Source: Vibrio cincinnatiensis DSM 19608 (GTDB lineage Bacteria > Pseudomonadota > Gammaproteobacteria > Enterobacterales > Vibrionaceae). Taken from it: 64,000 nt of DNA. The stretch lies in contig NZ_FUXB01000012.1 of the NCBI RefSeq assembly GCF_900167345.1, positions 1 to 64,000 of the forward strand, given 5' to 3'. The notes beneath the pieces are model-generated. The model worked only from the letters and a program-made list of their open reading frames with translations. It was not told the origin of the DNA and made no database searches. The position numbers and the translations under genes were made by a program. Positions within the stretch are counted from its first letter, which is position 1. Every line of letters begins with the position of its first letter. Positions 1 through 9,566 of this stretch are shown here, piece by piece.

Positions 1-85
1 AAGCTTCTCTCTGTTACCGCTCGACTTGCATGTGTTAGGCCTGCCGCCAGCGTTCAATCTGAGCCATGATCAAACTCTTCAATTA
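1..85 (-). rRNA. rrs: 16S ribosomal RNA, 5' end only
   Basis: Read on the minus strand, the segment begins with the universal 16S start (GAAGAGTTTGATCATGGCTC) and continues through the conserved GAACGCTGGCGGCAGGC stretch into the V1 region at the window edge. Only about the first 85 nt of the mature RNA are present; the rest of the rrn operon lies to the left. The mature 5' end is placed at about 85 by comparison with E. coli. Confidence 0.97.
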
Positions 86-333
86 AAGTTTTTTTGGTCT
101 TGCGACCGGCTCAATGAATACTGACTTCAACTTACCTTAGTAAATTAAAGCTATTATCGTTCCAACAGAACGATAATGAATTGACTGTGCCAAAATCAAG
201 TAAACTTGATTCTGATTGGTCACTCAGTTCATCGATAAATCTTTTTGATTATCATCAACGAGTGCCCACACAGATTGATTGGTTTAAATTGTTAAAGAGC
301 GGTGCTTCCCAGACTCATGAGAGCTTCGAAGCG
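86..333 (-). promoter_or_regulatory. rRNA operon leader with boxA antitermination site
   Basis: This is the transcribed leader between the rrn promoters and mature 16S rRNA, running leftward. A boxA-type element (minus-strand GCTCTTTAACAATTTA) lies at 285-300. In E. coli this element loads the Nus/SuhB antitermination complex that stops Rho from ending rRNA transcripts early. The section nearest 16S is AT-rich and would form one side of the RNase III processing stem. An apparent open frame at 181-450 lies inside this leader and is not a gene. Confidence 0.8.
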
Positions 334-340
334 GAGGTGA

Positions 341-368
341 ATTCTAGCGAGATAACTGAAAGAGTCAA
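341..368 (-). promoter_or_regulatory. rrn promoter, proximal (P2-like)
   Basis: The minus strand has a -35 of TTGACT (363-368), a 16-bp spacer and a -10 of TAGAAT (341-346). A short spacer is typical of rRNA promoters. AT-rich sequence just upstream (about 369-395) could be an UP element. Confidence 0.75.
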
Positions 369-456
369 ACACTTTTTCAAATTTTCTTTTTTAGAAGCTT
401 TTCCTCTCCTAACACTACCTGAAGCCTTGCGGCATCTGCCGTGTCAGTGAGGGCGA

Positions 457-484
457 ATTATAGGGTGAGATTTAATTATAACAA
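457..484 (-). promoter_or_regulatory. rrn promoter, distal (P1-like)
   Basis: The minus strand has a -35 of TTGTTA (479-484), a 16-bp spacer and a perfect -10 TATAAT (457-462). A GC-rich discriminator (CGCCCTC) follows, the hallmark of stringently controlled stable-RNA promoters. Long A/T tracts at 485-540 are a likely UP element and Fis-binding region. Confidence 0.75.
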
Positions 485-677
485 GCCTTTTTTTAAATAA
501 ATTATTTGACCGATTAAAAATCAATCAAACTTTTAAATTTTGAATAAAATTCCAACATTTGAGGGGAGTCACAGCAATAAATTGGAAAAACACGACACAT
601 ATACGTAATATTCATGTGTCTATTTTGTTAATGTTAGATACGCCTCTTACTTTTATGCTGATAAGTAGTATTTTGAT

Positions 678-1142
678 ATGAACTCAAAGAAATCATTATT
701 ACCTCTCATTGCACTGGCTGCTCTTGGTGCATTCATTTTTTCTCTATTTACGATTCACTCATCTGTGAGTTTTGTTCTAGGCGTAGCGCTTTCGGCTATT
801 ATTTTGTTACGCCTAAATAATGCAGAGCAAGGAGTACCTACCCCCTCTTCTTCAGAGGATTCATCACAGGCAACAAAAACCTTGTACGTGGGCAATCTAC
901 CATATAAGGCGAATGAATCTCATGTTCGAGATCTCTTTGCTAAATACGGTGAGGTTTTTGCAGTTCGCCTAATGAAAGATAAACGTACAGGTAAGCGACG
1001 AGGGTTTGGATTTGTTGTTATCTCAGCACCTCACGCCCAAACCGCTATAGATGCGCTTAATGAGACAGATTATATGCAGCGAACACTCAAAGTTCGAATA
1101 GCCAATGATCCTAAACATCCTGAAGAGGAAATGGACGAATAG
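678..1142 (+). CDS. Membrane-anchored RRM RNA-binding protein
   Basis: This 154-residue protein has two domains. Residues about 6-48 are hydrophobic and form one or two membrane segments. Residues about 68-145 form an RNA recognition motif with RNP2 (LYVGNL) and RNP1 (RGFGFVVI), followed by an acidic tail. Small single-RRM proteins occur in many proteobacteria, but their RNA targets are poorly known; membrane tethering suggests binding RNA at the inner membrane. The gene is divergent from the rrn operon. Its 3' end overlaps the end of convergent murI by 32 bp. The ATG lacks a strong Shine-Dalgarno. The RRM call is firm; the role is unknown. Confidence 0.85.
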   Translation: MNSKKSLLPLIALAALGAFIFSLFTIHSSVSFVLGVALSAIILLRLNNAEQGVPTPSSSEDSSQATKTLYVGNLPYKANESHVRDLFAKYGEVFAVRLMKDKRTGKRRGFGFVVISAPHAQTAIDALNETDYMQRTLKVRIANDPKHPEEEMDE

Positions 1143-1938
1143 GGGAAAATCCTAATTCTCTCAACTTTTCATTCAACGCGCCTTCTTCCCAAGGAGGCGC
1201 ACTTGAAAATATAGCGTATTCCTTACCTGTTTTTTCTCCTGTTTTGATACTCAGCAAGCTTTGAACTCGACGAGCAATGGCTTGCCCAGAATCAATCAGC
1301 ATCACATCCTTTCCGAGCACGCTTTGAATTTCTTCTTTGATCAGGGGAAAGTGTGTGCATCCAAGCACAGCTACATCTATTTTATCTTTTAGTGGACTTA
1401 GAATAGCGGCCAATTCATTTAAATTTAGCGGTTTTCCTCGTAACTTTTCTTCGGCCATATCCACCAAACGGGTTGAACCCAGCAGTTCGACACTTTTATT
1501 ACTAGAAAAATCACGAATGAGATCATGGGTATATTGACGAGAGACAGTAGCCGGTGTAGCGATCAATCCAATGGCTTTATTTGCTAATGAGGAAGCGGGT
1601 TTAATCGCAGGCACGACACCAACCACGGGAATGGAAAGCTTTTCTCGTAAACTTGGCAAGACTATAGTACTTGCGGTATTACAAGCGATAACGACAATAT
1701 CAAAGGCTTGCTGCTCGGCCCAAGGGATAATCAAGCTTTCAACACGATGTAGTAATGTCTCTTGTGCTAACTCTCCATAAGGATAGGCAGCATTATCAAA
1801 GAGGTAGGTATAGTTCAGCTGTGGAAGTTTAGCTTGAATTTCTTGATAAACAGATAACCCCCCCACACCAGAATCAAAGATAAGTACATTGGGCTGAGAC
1901 TGTTGCAACATGCTGGACACCGAATAATCAAAACGCAC
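1111..1938 (-). CDS. murI: Glutamate racemase MurI
   Basis: MurI interconverts L- and D-glutamate for peptidoglycan synthesis in the cytoplasm. The 275-residue protein has the family motifs: [10 protein letters not shown] near the N terminus, the first catalytic cysteine in ACNTAST, and the second in GCTHFPLI. The start is a GTG at 1936-1938 with GGGAG 8 nt upstream; an in-frame GTG-TCC-AGC-ATG stretch a few codons in gives shorter alternatives. It follows btuB on the same strand, as in enterobacteria, but a hairpin terminator separates them. Its 3' end overlaps the RRM gene. Confidence 0.96.
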   Translation of the reverse strand: MRFDYSVSSMLQQSQPNVLIFDSGVGGLSVYQEIQAKLPQLNYTYLFDNAAYPYGELAQETLLHRVESLIIPWAEQQAFDIVVIACNTASTIVLPSLREKLSIPVVGVVPAIKPASSLANKAIGLIATPATVSRQYTHDLIRDFSSNKSVELLGSTRLVDMAEEKLRGKPLNLNELAAILSPLKDKIDVAVLGCTHFPLIKEEIQSVLGKDVMLIDSGQAIARRVQSLLSIKTGEKTGKEYAIFSSAPPWEEGALNEKLRELGFSPIRPFPLQDV

Positions 1939-2032
1939 CGATCATACTCCCTCTTTCACGTTAGGCAACTCTCCAGCTAATGAGATTGTATACACTGCTT
2001 TATTGCCACATCCATGAAAGCTGTCACCCTCA

Positions 2033-2055
2033 ATAGAAAACCGCCCGTAGGCGGT
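2033..2055 (-). terminator. Rho-independent terminator of btuB
   Basis: On the minus strand, ACCGCC-TACG-GGCGGT forms a 6-bp GC-rich stem with a tetraloop, followed by TTTTCTATT. It sits just after the btuB stop and before murI. Confidence 0.75.
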
Positions 2056-2062
2056 GTTGAAA

Positions 2063-3934
2063 TTAGAACTGATAACGCAAAGAAAGGGTATATTCTCTTT
2101 CAGGTGAAGCATAACCTGAATACATTTCATATTTTTTATTAAATACGTTATCAACCTTTCCTTGAATAAGAAATTGAGACGAGAACGCATACTCAGCCGT
2201 TAAATTCCACAAGCTATACCCACCTAAAGTTGTACCACTAGAAAGTCGATCACTTTGATACAAATACTGTGTGCCAAGCGTCCAATCTTCTATATCGATA
2301 GAAGCATTCCACTTAAAATTACGTTTGGCTCGGTTAGCAAGCCGCTCATTTTCCTCTCCGGATTTATTTATCGGGTCTTTAAAATCTAAATAAAATTGAT
2401 GGTGAACCGCTCCAGACTCAAGGCCTAAGGCAAACTCAAGACCTTTTATCTCAGCTTCACCAATGTTTTGCATCGCACCCCAACTTCCAGCATTATTATC
2501 CCAAATCAGCATATGGTTAATCGTGTTTTGATAAGCCGCCACCCCCCAATTAAACCACTCATAATCATAAGTAAGAGAAACTTCAATATTTTTCGACTCT
2601 TCTGGTTCTAACGTGGGAACCTCTGCTCCTGGATAATATAAATCGACAAAACTAGGGGCTCGGAAAGCCGTTCCATAACTCAATACCAATTTATAATCCG
2701 TTAAAAACTGCCAACCGATTCCTGCTTGCCAAGTATTAAATCGGCCATACTGGCTGTTATCATCAGAACGCGCGCTCGCTTCAACCGTCCAATTATTGAG
2801 ATGGTATTGAGCAAGCATACTTATTCCAACATTATCACGAGGATTCTCGGATGGATTATAGGTAGAACCATAGGTATAACCCTTCGTGAGCTTTTCTCTA
2901 CGAAAATCGACACCAGCTCCCAAACTAAACCCAGACATAAATTGATAGGAATTCAACCATGAAGCGTTAGTTTGTTCAATTTCAACATAATCTCCAGAAC
3001 GCTTAGCCGAATTTGCATTAAAGTCATAGTTATCTTGCTTACCATATGCTGCACCAAATTCTGAAACCCACTGTTGCTCTTTAATCCGTAGATGAGCATT
3101 AACGCCTCGATATTCGACTCTCCCCGTCTTTTTCAGGTGAATATCAGGCATTCCCCAACCTGCATTCGCATAACTACTCTGGTCATAATCATATTCATTA
3201 TTGTAAGCCGTAGCGCCTAGATACAGTTGAATGGACTCCAGCCAATGATGTTGATAGCCCAATTGAGTATGAAAAGATTCAAACCCATGCTCATCCCCAT
3301 CATTAATACCGCTCATTGGCTTAACATTAAAGCCATCCGTTTTTTCATAACCTATCACCGCCTTTATATGACCATTTTCACTCACAGGCTGAGAAAGGGA
3401 GAGATCCGCAACATGATATTGATGACTACCAAACCCAGCATGAATTTTTATCGCTGAATCACGGATATCAGCTCGAGTGATAATATTGATCACTCCAGAG
3501 ATAGCCTCAGAGCCATAGATAGTCGCTCTTGCACCTCGAATATATTCTATACGTTCAATTCCCGTTATCGGTACTTGGCTAAAGTCAACTTCTCCCATCA
3601 TGGCTTTAGGCATACGAACACCATCAACCAACACTAAAACCTGAGAGGAACTTCCACCTCGAACATGAATCGAAGCGGTTTGCCCACGCCCTCCATATTG
3701 AGCAATTTCAATACTTGGTAAGGTGCGAAAAACATCCACTAAACTCTTGGCTTGCATCCGAGTGATATCCTCTCTTGTCACCACGACCGTAGGTGACAAA
3801 TTATCAGCATGAACTTGCTCAAACCGGTTAGCGGTGACGACCATCGTTTCATTGGCTGAGAGAGTTTGCGCCACGGAAAAAGAGGCATAAGGAAGCAGTG
3901 ACATCATTGCCACGCTAAGAAAAGATTTGTTCAT
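2063..3934 (-). CDS. btuB: TonB-dependent vitamin B12 receptor BtuB
   Basis: BtuB is an outer-membrane beta-barrel that takes up cobalamin with energy from TonB-ExbBD. The 623-residue protein has a signal peptide ending near VAQ (about residue 23) and a TonB box (ETMVVTA). A plug domain follows (VLVLVDGVRMP, GVINIITR), then a barrel ending in the aromatic terminus LRYQF. The length matches E. coli BtuB. The ATG has AGGATA at good spacing. Assignment to B12 rests on the cobalamin riboswitch upstream and on murI-trmA synteny. Confidence 0.93.
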   Translation of the reverse strand: MNKSFLSVAMMSLLPYASFSVAQTLSANETMVVTANRFEQVHADNLSPTVVVTREDITRMQAKSLVDVFRTLPSIEIAQYGGRGQTASIHVRGGSSSQVLVLVDGVRMPKAMMGEVDFSQVPITGIERIEYIRGARATIYGSEAISGVINIITRADIRDSAIKIHAGFGSHQYHVADLSLSQPVSENGHIKAVIGYEKTDGFNVKPMSGINDGDEHGFESFHTQLGYQHHWLESIQLYLGATAYNNEYDYDQSSYANAGWGMPDIHLKKTGRVEYRGVNAHLRIKEQQWVSEFGAAYGKQDNYDFNANSAKRSGDYVEIEQTNASWLNSYQFMSGFSLGAGVDFRREKLTKGYTYGSTYNPSENPRDNVGISMLAQYHLNNWTVEASARSDDNSQYGRFNTWQAGIGWQFLTDYKLVLSYGTAFRAPSFVDLYYPGAEVPTLEPEESKNIEVSLTYDYEWFNWGVAAYQNTINHMLIWDNNAGSWGAMQNIGEAEIKGLEFALGLESGAVHHQFYLDFKDPINKSGEENERLANRAKRNFKWNASIDIEDWTLGTQYLYQSDRLSSGTTLGGYSLWNLTAEYAFSSQFLIQGKVDNVFNKKYEMYSGYASPEREYTLSLRYQF

Positions 3935-3989
3935 TATATTATCCTAAGTCGCGTAAATCCTACTGAGCAGAGATACCACTGCTATACTC

Positions 3990-4200
3990 AGTTGCTGGCA
4001 GGTCTTCGGACTTAAGAGCATGAAACCTACTAACTCGACTTCCCACTAAAAGCAGTGTCTTCATGGAGTGTTCGTTCTCTCTTACCGCTGCGCGTCAGTT
4101 CTGGATTTTCACCAGATTCCCTTTTCAGACATTTAGCAACCTAGACGGCCAAATATCACCAGCTTCGTGGATAGTATTCAGCAAAGCCTCCATTGTCTAG
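3990..4200 (-). ncRNA. Cobalamin (AdoCbl) riboswitch upstream of btuB
   Basis: The minus strand carries the conserved cobalamin element. Near 4130 is the GGGAAT..GGTGAAAATCC core, near 4090 the ACTGACGCGCAGCGGTAA segment containing a B12-box-like stretch, and at the 3' end GTCCGAAGACCTGCCAGCAA. Binding of adenosylcobalamin is known to repress btuB by hiding its ribosome binding site or ending transcription. It lies in the btuB 5' leader. The edges are estimates. Confidence 0.93.
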
Positions 4201-4258
4201 TACAGAAAGTGAACCAGGGATGATTTAACCCGTATTTTCTTTCTATTTCGTACAAAAC

Positions 4259-4286
4259 TGGACATGTGTTGTAGATTGAATAAAAT
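4259..4286 (+). promoter_or_regulatory. Putative sigma70 promoter of trmA
   Basis: A -35-like TGGACA (4259-4264), a 16-bp spacer and a -10 TAAAAT (4281-4286) would start transcription near 4293, about 35 nt before the chosen trmA start. It is divergent from the btuB riboswitch. Confidence 0.5.
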
Positions 4287-4327
4287 CTGCGCTCTTGAAA
4301 TACATGCACCCATTGAAAGGTAATACC

Positions 4328-5437
4328 ATGGCGACGCTTGACGTAAATCCGGAACACTATTCAGCACAACTGGCTGAGAAAATCACCCGTCTGACTGAAA
4401 TGTTTCAGCCCTACCAAGTCCCTGAGCTGGAAGTATTTGAATCACCTCAGCAACATTACCGTATGCGTGCAGAATTTCGCGTTTGGCATGAAGGCGACGA
4501 GATGTATTACATTATGTTTAACCAAGCCACACGAGAAAAGTATCGCGTTGACCAATTCCCCGCAGCCAGTCGGCTCATTAATGATTTAATGCCCTTACTG
4601 CTTGATGCAATGAAAAAAAACGACACCTTACGTCGCAAACTATTTCAAGTGGACTTCCTCTCCACCCTCAGCGGTGAAGTGTTAGTTTCGCTGCTTTATC
4701 ACCGTCAGTTAGACGAGGCATGGACCATTGAAGCCAATAAGCTAAAGCAACAATTGAATGATGAAGGGTTCAACCTTAATTTGATGGGTCGCGCTCGCAA
4801 AATGAAAATCGTACTCGACCGAGAGTATGTGATAGAAAAACTGCACGTCAACGGCCAACCTTACCTGTATCAGCAAGTCGAAAATAGTTTTACTCAGCCC
4901 AATGGAAAAGTGGCCGAGAAGATGCTCGAATGGGCTGTTGACTGCACTCAAGACAGCCAAGGCGATCTCTTAGAACTTTACTGTGGTAATGGTAATTTTT
5001 CTCTCGCGCTTGCACAAAACTTTGACCGCGTCTTAGCAACAGAGTTAGCCAAACCTTCCGTCGAATCAGCACAGTACAATATTGCGGCAAACAAAATAGC
5101 TAATGTACAAATTATCCGCATGTCAGCCGAAGAGTTTACGCAAGCAATGGAAGGCAAACGTGAATTTAACCGCTTGAAAGATGCTGGGGTCGATCTAAAA
5201 AGCTATCATTGCAACACCATTTTTGTCGACCCACCACGATCAGGAATGGATAAAGATACCTGCAAAATGGTACAAGGCTATGATCGTATTCTCTACATTT
5301 CTTGTAACCCAGAAACATTAAAAGAAAATCTGGATGTCCTAAGCCAAACCCATAACGTGGTTCGCTTTGCACTGTTTGATCAGTTCCCTTACACCCACCA
5401 CATGGAAGCGGGTGTAATGCTAGAGCGTAAAGCATAA
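4328..5437 (+). CDS. trmA: tRNA (uracil-5)-methyltransferase TrmA
   Basis: TrmA makes 5-methyluridine at position 54 of the tRNA T-loop using S-adenosylmethionine. The 369-residue protein has the family core: the SAM motif [15 protein letters not shown], the DPPRSG motif, the catalytic cysteine in ISCNPETL, and the C-terminal [15 protein letters not shown]. It closely resembles E. coli TrmA over its full length. I chose the ATG at 4328 ([10 protein letters not shown]), preceded by GAAAGGT. An upstream ATG at 4295 would add 11 residues without family support. A bidirectional terminator overlaps its end. Confidence 0.96.
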   Translation: MATLDVNPEHYSAQLAEKITRLTEMFQPYQVPELEVFESPQQHYRMRAEFRVWHEGDEMYYIMFNQATREKYRVDQFPAASRLINDLMPLLLDAMKKNDTLRRKLFQVDFLSTLSGEVLVSLLYHRQLDEAWTIEANKLKQQLNDEGFNLNLMGRARKMKIVLDREYVIEKLHVNGQPYLYQQVENSFTQPNGKVAEKMLEWAVDCTQDSQGDLLELYCGNGNFSLALAQNFDRVLATELAKPSVESAQYNIAANKIANVQIIRMSAEEFTQAMEGKREFNRLKDAGVDLKSYHCNTIFVDPPRSGMDKDTCKMVQGYDRILYISCNPETLKENLDVLSQTHNVVRFALFDQFPYTHHMEAGVMLERKA

Positions 5438-5469
5438 AAAATTAACGAGCCGTAAGGCTCGTTAATTTT
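5438..5469. terminator. Bidirectional terminator between trmA and yijD
   Basis: A 13-bp perfect inverted repeat (AAATTAACGAGCC, GTAA loop) has a run of T on one strand and A on the other. It can end both convergent transcripts and overlaps the last codons of the yijD-like gene. Confidence 0.85.
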
Positions 5470-5824
5470 TGCGTCCGATGAAGCCGAGCTTTTTACCGAT
5501 CCACCACAAAAGCCCTAGTACCACAATCACTGAGAACAAGATTGATCCGGAGTCGGGGTATTGAGCCTTCATAAACGCCGAGTGACCAAAAGCCCCAACA
5601 AAAAAGCAGGCTAAACCAACCAACGGAATATCTTCAGCTACCGGATGGCGTAAATAGTCTTGGTATAGCATTTGTACCGATAGCACGAGAGCAATCAGTG
5701 GAAAGATGGAAAAAGAGACCTCGCTGATCGTCAGCCATGATAACAGTGCATCGCCACACATGCCGCTAATCAGAGCAAGTAGCAATGTTTTACTATTGGA
5801 AGTAGGTGATGTTTCGTTACTCAT
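5462..5824 (-). CDS. yijD: YijD-family (DUF1422) inner-membrane protein
   Basis: This 120-residue protein has about four hydrophobic segments. The AEDIPLVGLACFFVGAF and AQYPDSGS regions match E. coli YijD of the DUF1422 family. No biochemical function is established. It follows fabR on the same strand with a TAATG overlap (fabR stop and yijD start share one base), so the two are translationally coupled, as in E. coli. That pairing suggests a link to membrane lipid homeostasis, but this is inference from context. Confidence 0.88.
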   Translation of the reverse strand: MSNETSPTSNSKTLLLALISGMCGDALLSWLTISEVSFSIFPLIALVLSVQMLYQDYLRHPVAEDIPLVGLACFFVGAFGHSAFMKAQYPDSGSILFSVIVVLGLLWWIGKKLGFIGRKN

Positions 5825-6465
5825 TACTCTATCCCATTTTTTAGTCGATTACGTTCACGCTCTTTGCGATACCAAAGAGCTCCTTTTGCCATCATGCGCA
5901 ACTGCATAATCAGTCGCTCTGACAATTCATCACGCGCTTGTCGTTCTAGATCCAGAGCTTGCGCACCTGAACTAAAAACTAATGTGACTGACGCTTCGGC
6001 TTGGATCGCCGCTTCCTCTCGTCCCATGCCAGTATTGATCAGATATTCAGTCAATTCAGCTGAGAAATGTTGAATTTCACGTACCACTGCGGCGCGAAAC
6101 TCAAAAGAGGTCCCAGAGCGTTCACGCAGTAACAAACGAAAAACATTGGGGCTACTTTCAATAAATTCCATAAAGGTTTCAACTGACGTACGAATGACGC
6201 TCCCTTCTTTGACAATACGCTGACGTGCTTGGCGCATTAACTGACGTAATAACAAACCGCCTTCGTCCACCATAGTTAATCCTAGCTCATCCATATCTTT
6301 GAAGTGACGATAAAAAGAAGTAGGAGCGATTCCCGCTTCACGGGCAACCTCACGTAGGCTCAAATTGGAAAAGCTGCGATCTGCACTCAATTGACGAAAA
6401 GCAGCATCAATCAACGAGCGGCGGGTTTTTTCTTTTTGTTGTGCGCGAATTCCCGTGGGTTTCAT
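5824..6465 (-). CDS. fabR: TetR-family fatty acid repressor FabR
   Basis: FabR represses unsaturated fatty acid synthesis genes (fabA, fabB) in response to the acyl pool. The 213-residue protein has a TetR helix-turn-helix at about residues 25-50 ([20 protein letters not shown]). The next stretch ([20 protein letters not shown]) is nearly identical to E. coli FabR. I chose the ATG at 6463-6465; an upstream in-frame TTG would add 7 residues. It is divergent from sthA and coupled to yijD, the arrangement seen in enterobacteria. Confidence 0.94.
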   Translation of the reverse strand: MKPTGIRAQQKEKTRRSLIDAAFRQLSADRSFSNLSLREVAREAGIAPTSFYRHFKDMDELGLTMVDEGGLLLRQLMRQARQRIVKEGSVIRTSVETFMEFIESSPNVFRLLLRERSGTSFEFRAAVVREIQHFSAELTEYLINTGMGREEAAIQAEASVTLVFSSGAQALDLERQARDELSERLIMQLRMMAKGALWYRKERERNRLKNGIE

Positions 6466-6710
6466 ACTGGTTCCGTTCTCTATCAAGAAAAAGTCGACTC
6501 AATACTATAACGCAAGACAAAGTCTTGTCGACTCTCACCCTCCTCTTCTTTGGTATAGGCTGGCTTAACTTAATGAATAGGTATCGATGACTCCTTTTAA
6601 TTAAAGCACGTGATCCTTGGCACTCTATGAAAGTAATAAGATTTACCTAGCGAACCAATCCGTTACAATCTCGCTACAGCATCGCTAATCATTGATAACA
6701 AGGATCCCTT

Positions 6711-8111
6711 ATGGCACAGAATCACCACTTTGACGTTATCGTAATCGGCAGTGGCCCCGGTGGAGAAGGGGCTGCCATGGGCTTAACAAAAGCGGGGATG
6801 AATGTCGCCATTATCGAGAAAGAGAGCAGTGTTGGCGGCGGATGTACACATTGGGGAACGATTCCATCAAAAGCATTACGTCATGCCGTCAGTCGAATTA
6901 TTGAATTCAACAATAACCCACTCTTTTGCAAAAACAACACCAGCCTCTCTGCTAATTTTTCCTCCATTCTTAGCCATGCAAAATCGGTGATCGATAAACA
7001 GACCCGGCTCCGCCAGGGCTTCTATGACCGAAATCACTGCACACTCATTTTTGGAACCGCTCAATTTGTTGATTCTCATACTATCGCTGTCAGTAAAGAC
7101 GATGGCAGTGTGGAACAGTATCAAGCCGATAGATTTGTGATTGCAACAGGTTCTCGCCCTTATCAACCGAGTGATGTCGACTTCGGCCACCCTCGCATCT
7201 ATGACAGTGATTCGATTCTCAACCTCAAGCATGATCCCAAACATATTATTATTTATGGTGCAGGGGTGATCGGCTGCGAATATGCTTCCATATTCCGAGG
7301 TCTCGGGGTGAAAACGGATTTAGTGAATACGCGAGATCGATTACTCGCGTTTTTAGATAATGAGATTTCAGATGCACTCTCTTATCATTTTTGGAACAGT
7401 GGCGTCGTGATTCGCAACGATGAAACCTACCAAAAAATCGAAGGTACCGATGATGGCGTCATTGTGTACTTGCAGTCTGGAAAAAAAATGAAAGCCGATT
7501 GTCTATTGTATGCCAATGGACGAACCGGAAATACCGACCTGCTGAATCTCTCTTCTGTTGGCTTAACCCCAGATTCACGCGGCCAGTTAGCCGTTAACCA
7601 TAATTACCAGACGGAGATTGAACATATCTACGCTGTTGGTGATGTGATCGGTTATCCAAGCCTTGCCAGCGCAGCCTATGATCAAGGCCGCTTTACCGCT
7701 CAAGCCATCACGCAAGGGCAAGCCAGTAATAAACTGATTGAAGATATTCCAACAGGAATTTATACCATTCCGGAAATCAGCTCTGTAGGAAAAACCGAGC
7801 AAGAACTCACCGCCGCTAAAATTCCTTATGAAGTTGGCCGTTCCTCTTTTAAGCACCTCGCTAGGGCGCAAATTTCAGGTAAAGATATTGGAAGCTTAAA
7901 GATTTTATTTCATCGAGAAACAAAGGAGATTTTAGGTATTCACGTATTTGGCGAACGAGCGGCAGAAATTATTCATATCGGACAAGCGATAATGGAGCAA
8001 AAAGGTGCAGCGAATACCATTGAGTATTTCGTCAATACTACGTTTAACTACCCCACAATGGCAGAAGCGTATCGCGTTGCTGCGCTCAATGGCCTTAATC
8101 GGCTCTTTTAA
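6711..8111 (+). CDS. sthA: Soluble pyridine nucleotide transhydrogenase SthA
   Basis: SthA is a cytoplasmic FAD enzyme that moves hydride between NADPH and NAD+. The 466-residue protein has the N-terminal FAD motif ([13 protein letters not shown]) and a second nucleotide fold ([12 protein letters not shown]). The [17 protein letters not shown] region has Thr where related disulfide reductases have the second redox cysteine, as known for SthA. The C-terminal dimerisation domain ([20 protein letters not shown]) is intact. Start: ATG with AAGGA 6 nt upstream. Confidence 0.97.
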   Translation: MAQNHHFDVIVIGSGPGGEGAAMGLTKAGMNVAIIEKESSVGGGCTHWGTIPSKALRHAVSRIIEFNNNPLFCKNNTSLSANFSSILSHAKSVIDKQTRLRQGFYDRNHCTLIFGTAQFVDSHTIAVSKDDGSVEQYQADRFVIATGSRPYQPSDVDFGHPRIYDSDSILNLKHDPKHIIIYGAGVIGCEYASIFRGLGVKTDLVNTRDRLLAFLDNEISDALSYHFWNSGVVIRNDETYQKIEGTDDGVIVYLQSGKKMKADCLLYANGRTGNTDLLNLSSVGLTPDSRGQLAVNHNYQTEIEHIYAVGDVIGYPSLASAAYDQGRFTAQAITQGQASNKLIEDIPTGIYTIPEISSVGKTEQELTAAKIPYEVGRSSFKHLARAQISGKDIGSLKILFHRETKEILGIHVFGERAAEIIHIGQAIMEQKGAANTIEYFVNTTFNYPTMAEAYRVAALNGLNRLF

Positions 8112-8116
8112 CGAAA

Positions 8117-8149
8117 ACTCCCCAAACGATCGAGTATCGCTTGGGGAGT
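8117..8149. terminator. Bidirectional terminator, sthA / MATE gene
   Basis: A 9-bp stem ACTCCCCAA / TTGGGGAGT encloses an inner CGAT/ATCG pairing. It sits in the short gap between two convergent genes, with short T tracts on either side. Confidence 0.7.
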
Positions 8150-8154
8150 GTGGT

Positions 8155-9501
8155 TTATCCTTTTGCAAAGAACTGCCCTTGTCGCCACTGCCACATCAAA
8201 GCCCAGCCTAATGTCATTCCACGTAACGCCATAAAAGCTAACATTGAGAGCCACAAAGCATGGTTCTGCCAATCAGAAAGTAGAGCGAACAGGAGAAAAA
8301 AGCCAAGCGAAGCAACGAACATGCTATTACGCATTTCCTTTCCTTTTGTTGCCCCAATGAAAATACCATCCAATAAAAAACACCACATCGAAATTAACGG
8401 CATCGCTACTAACCAAGGCAAGAAGATCTGAGCGGTTTTCTGTACATCTTCAATACTCGTAATCAGGCTAATCAGCCATGTCCCTGCAACCCAAAACAAT
8501 AGAGTTAAGAAAAAACAAATCAGCAGGCTCCAGAAAGTACTACCGATAATGGACGCTTTAAGTTGCTGCTGACTCTTGGCTCCGATCGCCTTGCCGACCA
8601 TGGCTTCTATCGCATAAGCAAAACCGTCCATGCCATAAGAGATCATCATCAGAAAACTCATTAATACCGCATTGGCAGCCACGACTTGATCGCCAAATGC
8701 AGCCCCTTGGAAGGTCATGAAGCTAAACACGGCTTGCAAACACAGCGAGCGAAGAAAAATATCACGGTTAAGGCGCACAAAACGGGTCATCCCCTGTGAT
8801 GCTTTCGCCAACAAAGACCATGGTGATGGCAAAGATTTCGCGCACCAATATCGCCAAACGCATAGCAGCCCAAAGCTCATTCCAACATAGTCGGCAATCA
8901 CAGACGCAACGGCGACACCTTGTACTTTCCAGCCAAATCCCAGCACAAACAACACATCCAACCCAATATTGGTGAGATTGGTAATAATGACCATCCACAT
9001 CGGAGCTTTAGCATTTTGCGTTCCCAGCAACCACCCCAGTAGAACAAAATTCATGAGTGCCGCTGGTGCACTCCAAGCTCGAATAAAAAAATACTGCTGT
9101 GCATAAGTTTTGACTTGTTCACTGGCATCGCTAAAAGAAAAAATAGCCTCGCCTACCCCACGATGAATAAGTAAAAATAGCGTTGCAAATCCCAATGCCA
9201 TCAGAGCGCCCTGCAACCAGACTCGCGCTAATAACTGAGAATTATCGGCACCATACGCCTGAGCCGTTAAGCCCGTCGTTGACATGCGTAAAAAGCCCAA
9301 CAACCAAAACGTGACACTAATCAAAGTACTACCAAGTGCTACCCCACCCAGATACCAAGCATGCTGTAAGTGGCCGATCACCGCAGCATCCACCAGCCCT
9401 AGCAGCGGAATGGTAATGTTTGATAGCACCATAGGAATAGACAGCAGTAAAACCTGCCGATGAAGCGAACGATTAGACAAGGTTTGAATGATAGATTGCA
9501 C
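8155..9501 (-). CDS. dinF: MATE-family efflux transporter, DinF type
   Basis: This 448-residue polytopic membrane protein has about twelve hydrophobic segments. The N-terminal half has SIPMVLSNITIPLLGLVDAAVIGHL, typical of MATE exporters of the DinF branch, which use Na+ or H+ gradients to extrude drugs or metabolites. I chose the GTG at 9499-9501 with GAGGG 6 nt upstream; a TTG start at 9528 is possible. In E. coli dinF directly follows lexA. Here a methyltransferase gene lies between them, and both probably share a separate promoter (see 10407-10435). Confidence 0.85.
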   Translation of the reverse strand: MQSIIQTLSNRSLHRQVLLLSIPMVLSNITIPLLGLVDAAVIGHLQHAWYLGGVALGSTLISVTFWLLGFLRMSTTGLTAQAYGADNSQLLARVWLQGALMALGFATLFLLIHRGVGEAIFSFSDASEQVKTYAQQYFFIRAWSAPAALMNFVLLGWLLGTQNAKAPMWMVIITNLTNIGLDVLFVLGFGWKVQGVAVASVIADYVGMSFGLLCVWRYWCAKSLPSPWSLLAKASQGMTRFVRLNRDIFLRSLCLQAVFSFMTFQGAAFGDQVVAANAVLMSFLMMISYGMDGFAYAIEAMVGKAIGAKSQQQLKASIIGSTFWSLLICFFLTLLFWVAGTWLISLITSIEDVQKTAQIFLPWLVAMPLISMWCFLLDGIFIGATKGKEMRNSMFVASLGFFLLFALLSDWQNHALWLSMLAFMALRGMTLGWALMWQWRQGQFFAKG

Positions 9502-9566
9502 ACCATAGCCCTCTATAAAGGAAGGCAACAGTGTAACGAAAATTAACCGAGACAGCTATGCAAGGA

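Noticed and set aside
181..450. 89-codon open frame on the plus strand
   Set aside because: It lies within the rRNA leader and promoter region, antisense to boxA, with no ribosome site and no recognisable protein features.
1942..2190. 82-codon minus-strand frame overlapping the end of btuB
   Set aside because: It overlaps the btuB coding end and terminator in another frame and looks like no known protein.
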